Source: Archivesica marissinica (Eukaryota > Mollusca > Bivalvia > Venerida > Vesicomyidae). From it: a DNA stretch of 64,000 bases. The translations under genes and the position numbers were made by a program. Position 1 is the first letter of the stretch. Each line of letters begins with the position of its first letter. The stretch covers positions 16,862,759 through 16,926,758 of the forward strand of contig CM026390.1 of the NCBI GenBank assembly GCA_014843695.1. The letters run 5' to 3'. This document shows positions 63,204 to 64,000 of this stretch, in pieces. Below the pieces are notes generated by a model. That model did no database searches and was not told the DNA's origin. It saw only the letters and a program-made list of their open reading frames with translations.

Positions 63204-63824
63204 TAGTTGTTGCTACAACTTGCTTCGTTAGTGTCATACAAATTGGTGACAGCGCTTCATTTACCGCCCATGCATTTTCAAGCTGAGCATAACGTATTCA
63301 GGCAAATGGTTCATTTTTATAAAACTAATAGGTCATTAACAGTGCCTAAGTCGATATGCCTGTCTATGCAAAAGTTGTTCTTTTGGGATTTTGGGTCAAT
63401 CATTTTTCATTGTTGGAACTAGAGCCCCATCAGTTTAATATATATACTGACTTGAAGAATTATCTCGCGTATATATTTGTCTCGGTTGCATAACTGAATA
63501 CATAACCATATATGTACACCTGTGTATATGCTTCAATCTAATTACACACGGGGAAATCACCGCAGTTAATCACGTGATTCAAAATATTGGTATGATGGTA
63601 ATATTCTCGTGCAGACCGTGCGTGCAGACCGTGTACATGTTAACACCAGTTTGTAATACGCGACATGTTAGCAATGGTATTAGGATTCGCATTTACAACA
63701 CACAATGCACACACAATGATGAGAAAAAGACGAAATCCAATTAAGAGGGCGTAGATTTCTTGTTATTGCATTGAACATTGGCCCCAGTCCGATGCTTAGA
63801 AATATACACTAGTTTGGTTAATAT
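63204..63824. other. Unique sequence, no gene recognised
   Basis: AT-rich sequence with a short GTGCAGACCGTG duplication near 63,609. The 71-codon plus frame at 63,207-63,422 has no recognisable domain. Confidence 0.45.
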
Positions 63825-64000
63825 TATTAATATGTATGGTTGATTATGGTTAATTATTAATATGTATGATTGATTATGGTTAATTATTAATATGTATGGT
63901 TGATTATGGTTAATTATTAATATGTATGGTTGATTATGGCTAATTATTAATATATGTATGGTTGATTATGGTTAGTTATTAATATGTATGGTTAATTATG
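63825..64000. repeat. 30-bp minisatellite running off the window, about 6 copies
   Basis: The unit is TATGGTTGATTATGGTTAAT plus TATTAATATG. It continues to the last base, so its extent is unknown. Confidence 0.93.

Overview
This 64 kb window is nuclear DNA of an animal. Spliced exons, tRNA-derived SINEs, TIR-type DNA transposons, microsatellites and a 1,000-N assembly gap rule out a bacterial, organellar or plasmid source. The SINE set (tRNA-like heads, one body resembling the V-SINE domain) and the extreme load of intronic minisatellites suggest a marine invertebrate, most likely a mollusc. That taxonomic call is inference.

One gene is clearly recognisable. The 3' half of a protein phosphatase 1 (PP1) catalytic-subunit gene lies on the minus strand as six exons between 37,022 and 10,637. 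The exons are small and clean, all introns have GT..AG borders, and the joined peptide aligns without gaps to PP1 from about residue 162 to the C terminus. It keeps the catalytic motifs ([33 protein letters not shown]) and ends in a lysine-rich tail. The exons for the N-terminal half were not found; they would lie above 37,022, in the gap, or outside the window. A second, weaker gene signal is a likely first coding exon on the plus strand at 60,054-60,194. A third, speculative one is a terminal exon at 37,744-37,829.

Most of the rest is repeats. More than 30 tandem arrays, with units of 13 to 70 bp, cover a large share of the window. The biggest are a 37-bp array (3.53-6.12 kb), a 22-bp array (11.3-13.5 kb), a 47-bp array (37.8-41.1 kb) and a 23-bp array (43.0-49.4 kb). 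Between them are at least six SINE families in over 20 copies and about ten families of short inverted-repeat elements: TTAA-flanked piggyBac-like, TA-flanked Tc1/mariner/pogo-like, and hAT-like with 8-bp target duplications. Several are nested inside each other. The long open reading frames in the window are products of stop-free repeat units, not genes.

The most unusual feature is where some arrays come from. Two minisatellites inside the PP1 gene are tandem copies of that gene's own exon-intron junctions. The 34-bp array at 18.7-19.65 kb repeats the 5' splice site of exon E3, and the 23-bp array at 16.09-16.25 kb repeats that of exon E5. Each real donor is therefore followed by a ladder of near-identical decoy donors. 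Two other arrays grew inside SINE copies (39-bp at 2.4-3.5 kb, 55-bp at 22.6-23.5 kb), and a 29-bp array at 37.1-37.7 kb repeats a tRNA-like A-box segment. Functional sites such as splice donors, promoter boxes and SINE tails seem to have been repeatedly turned into tandem arrays here. Whether this has any function cannot be told from sequence alone.
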